DNA of 7,075 bases from assembly GCA_030151005.1 (NCBI GenBank), contig JASLES010000203.1, positions 1 to 7,075 of the forward strand. Reading direction: 5' to 3'. A program made the position numbers and the translations under genes. The first letter of the stretch is position 1. Each line of letters opens with the position of its first letter. Below the pieces are notes generated by a model. The model saw nothing but the letters and a program-made list of their open reading frames with translations. It had not been told where the DNA came from and searched no databases. The DNA is from Silvimonas sp. Its GTDB lineage: Bacteria > Pseudomonadota > Gammaproteobacteria > Burkholderiales > Chitinibacteraceae. Below are positions 5,637 to 7,075 of this stretch, piece after piece.

Positions 5637-5667
5637 CCCGGATAGAGAATCCAAGGAGTCCGGGGCT
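5635..5667 (+). terminator. Possible imperfect hairpin after XRE regulator 2
   Basis: AGCCCGGA (5635-5642) can pair with TCCGGGGCT (5659-5667) with one bulged G and a 16-base loop. It begins at the stop codon of the regulator. The following bases contain only CTTTT a few positions away, so it is a weak intrinsic terminator at best. The rest of the convergent gap to 5808 shows nothing that I can support as a gene. Confidence 0.3.
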
Positions 5668-5808
5668 GAAGTCTTTTCAGATTTGATACCTCCTCATCGA
5701 AGCACTCCAACATAACCTTAAAAAACCAGCATTCTCCTTTACTCGCCCCCAAAACTTCCGTGAGGGTTCATCTGAGCAACGGTGCTGCTCTCCTTTCCAA
5801 AAAAATGA

Positions 5809-7053
5809 CTATCCCCCTTTTTCGGAACTCTGCGGAGAACCATATCCAACATCATCATTTATACGAGTAACCATGGCGGCTACAATAATATCCGCCAAAT
5901 ATAAAATCGTTTTTATGGTGCTTCCTATAAAAATAGCCTCATCTCCATCGTCAAGTGCACTGGCAAATCTCGCTGTCATACTAAAATCATGATGTACAAT
6001 ATCAGAGAGAAATTTATAAATATCAATATGGAAATTTTCTCCCAATGGAAATATTCGCGCACGATCAACAACCTTGCTCCCTAGATGAAAAGCGCGCATA
6101 TGTGCCTTCTTTATTTCTTCAAGGTTATCTACAGAGACATCTTGTTTCATTTCTCCAACCATAATCTCAACTCTTTTTTTCCAATCTGCTTCCGACATCA
6201 CCGATGCCATTTGAAAATATTTATGGATATTATTTGGATCAAGCCAATCGACATAAAAAACCAAGGCCAGCTCATACAATGAACGAAGAAGCCCAGCTGC
6301 AGTGAGAACCTTCCCTGCTTCAATCAAGATCTTCAATGACTCAATAGAATCCTCGGCGCGCCGCAACACCGAATAGAGGGTGTGGTGATAGTGAAATTCG
6401 ACCATTCCTGGAACATGAAATTCTTTTAGTCTTTTCTTTGCATTAGATAAATGCGATTTCAATTTATCAAAAGATTCGCTTGGTTTCGGCTTTTCTAACC
6501 CTAGAAAAGATGGAACGCTTTTTTGTACAATGGGTATCACTCCGGCAAGGAGCGTACTTCCTCCAGAACCTCCCGTCCAGAAATTGCGCATAGATAAGCA
6601 AGATTCTTCCAGGCCATCTGGCAACCCCAAGAGATAAACCGGTAACTTATTAACCCCTGACAATTGATATGCCCGCAAGACGACCTGATCATCGGGGCAA
6701 ACATATTTCTTATTTGAATTTTTATTAGGATTTTTGTATATAAAAATAGCAGGACGCCCTCCAAGCCGGATTCTCTCAAGCATAAGAAAAAGAAATTCTT
6801 CCGAAATTTCATCCTCAAAAAGAACCCAATCTTTATTAACTCTCTTCCAAAACCCCCTCTGCACCTCGTCAATAAAAATTCTGGTTAAATAAACATGAGA
6901 TTCCCCCTTCATAAATTTTATGTATTTTTTTTCGAAAAGATCGTCAATTTCCAAATTTCCATCAAAAATGGCATCTTCAATTTTTATTTCCTTGTGAGGA
7001 AATGATCTAATCAGAGACAGTGGATTCGACCCATGCATATACAAGCCCTGCAT
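5809..7053 (-). CDS. AT-rich two-part protein of unknown function: faint ParB-like N-terminal region and DUF5677-like C-terminal region
   Basis: The 414-codon frame carries two separable parts. Residues about 96-143 read GGRPAIFIY, then KKYVCPDDQVVLRAYQLSGVNKLPVYLLG. This follows the strand-helix-strand layout of ParB/sulfiredoxin-like folds, but the usual D-G-H-x-R motif is absent, so activity is doubtful. Residues about 225-395 are helical, with GLLRSLYELALVFYVDWLDP (254-273) and YKFLSDIVHHDF (346-357), which resembles DUF5677 (function unknown). No transmembrane segment or signal peptide is evident. The start is uncertain: the ATG at 7053 has no ribosome site, whereas the ATG at 7038 has AGGGC about 6 bases upstream. 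GC is far below that of the T6SS genes, and A/T-ending codons are common, which indicates recent transfer. Such proteins are plausible in defence or mobile islands, but nothing here proves that role. Confidence 0.8.
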   Translation of the reverse strand: MQGLYMHGSNPLSLIRSFPHKEIKIEDAIFDGNLEIDDLFEKKYIKFMKGESHVYLTRIFIDEVQRGFWKRVNKDWVLFEDEISEEFLFLMLERIRLGGRPAIFIYKNPNKNSNKKYVCPDDQVVLRAYQLSGVNKLPVYLLGLPDGLEESCLSMRNFWTGGSGGSTLLAGVIPIVQKSVPSFLGLEKPKPSESFDKLKSHLSNAKKRLKEFHVPGMVEFHYHHTLYSVLRRAEDSIESLKILIEAGKVLTAAGLLRSLYELALVFYVDWLDPNNIHKYFQMASVMSEADWKKRVEIMVGEMKQDVSVDNLEEIKKAHMRAFHLGSKVVDRARIFPLGENFHIDIYKFLSDIVHHDFSMTARFASALDDGDEAIFIGSTIKTILYLADIIVAAMVTRINDDVGYGSPQSSEKGG

Positions 7054-7075
7054 TTAAACATTTTTTCAGTAAAAA

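Noticed and set aside
5477..5752. Gene on the - strand covering the end of XRE regulator 2 and the convergent gap
   Set aside because: Most of it is antisense to a clear helix-turn-helix domain, and the product has no recognisable feature.
5760..5800. Hairpin GAGCA/TGCTC in the convergent gap as a terminator
   Set aside because: The stem has only five base pairs and no T-run follows on either strand.

Overview
The window suggests a GC-rich member of the Pseudomonadota (beta- or gammaproteobacterium). The first 4 kb are the distal end of a type VI secretion system (T6SS) operon with about 65-70% GC in hand-counted lines. Nothing allows a genus to be named.

Layout. Positions 1-159 hold the C-terminal end of an unidentified gene, probably another T6SS component. 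It is followed by tssF (192-1973), tssG (1970-3010), tssJ (3045-3572) and tssE (3569-3982), all on the + strand. Two junctions are 4-base ATGA overlaps (tssF/tssG and tssJ/tssE). The operon closes with a perfect 12-bp hairpin terminator at 4001-4028. TssF, TssG and TssE belong to the T6SS baseplate. TssJ is the outer-membrane lipoprotein of the trans-envelope complex.

Positions 4129-5636 form a compact accessory block of two similar divergent pairs. In each pair a small two-helix membrane protein on the - strand (4129-4389 and 4854-5126) is back to back with a small XRE-type helix-turn-helix regulator on the + strand (4499-4801 and 5355-5636). The two membrane proteins are clear paralogues, about 60% identical by hand alignment. 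Each divergent gap carries a 23-bp perfect dyad with 9-base arms and a 5-base spacer. The dyad sequences differ, and the second one overlaps the start codon of its regulator. The second gap (5127-5354) is also packed with other inverted repeats. The likely reading is two self-regulated membrane-protein/regulator units. The function of the membrane proteins is unknown.

Positions 5637-5808 are a convergent gap with one weak hairpin and no gene that I can support. From about 5809 to the end the sequence turns AT-rich (28-47% GC in three sampled lines). It holds one - strand gene of 414 codons, with a C-terminal region resembling DUF5677 and an N-terminal region faintly resembling a ParB-like fold. 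Its composition indicates horizontal acquisition. Bases 7054-7075 are its upstream flank and are too short to interpret. No tRNA, rRNA, CRISPR array, transposase or complete T6SS effector is visible.
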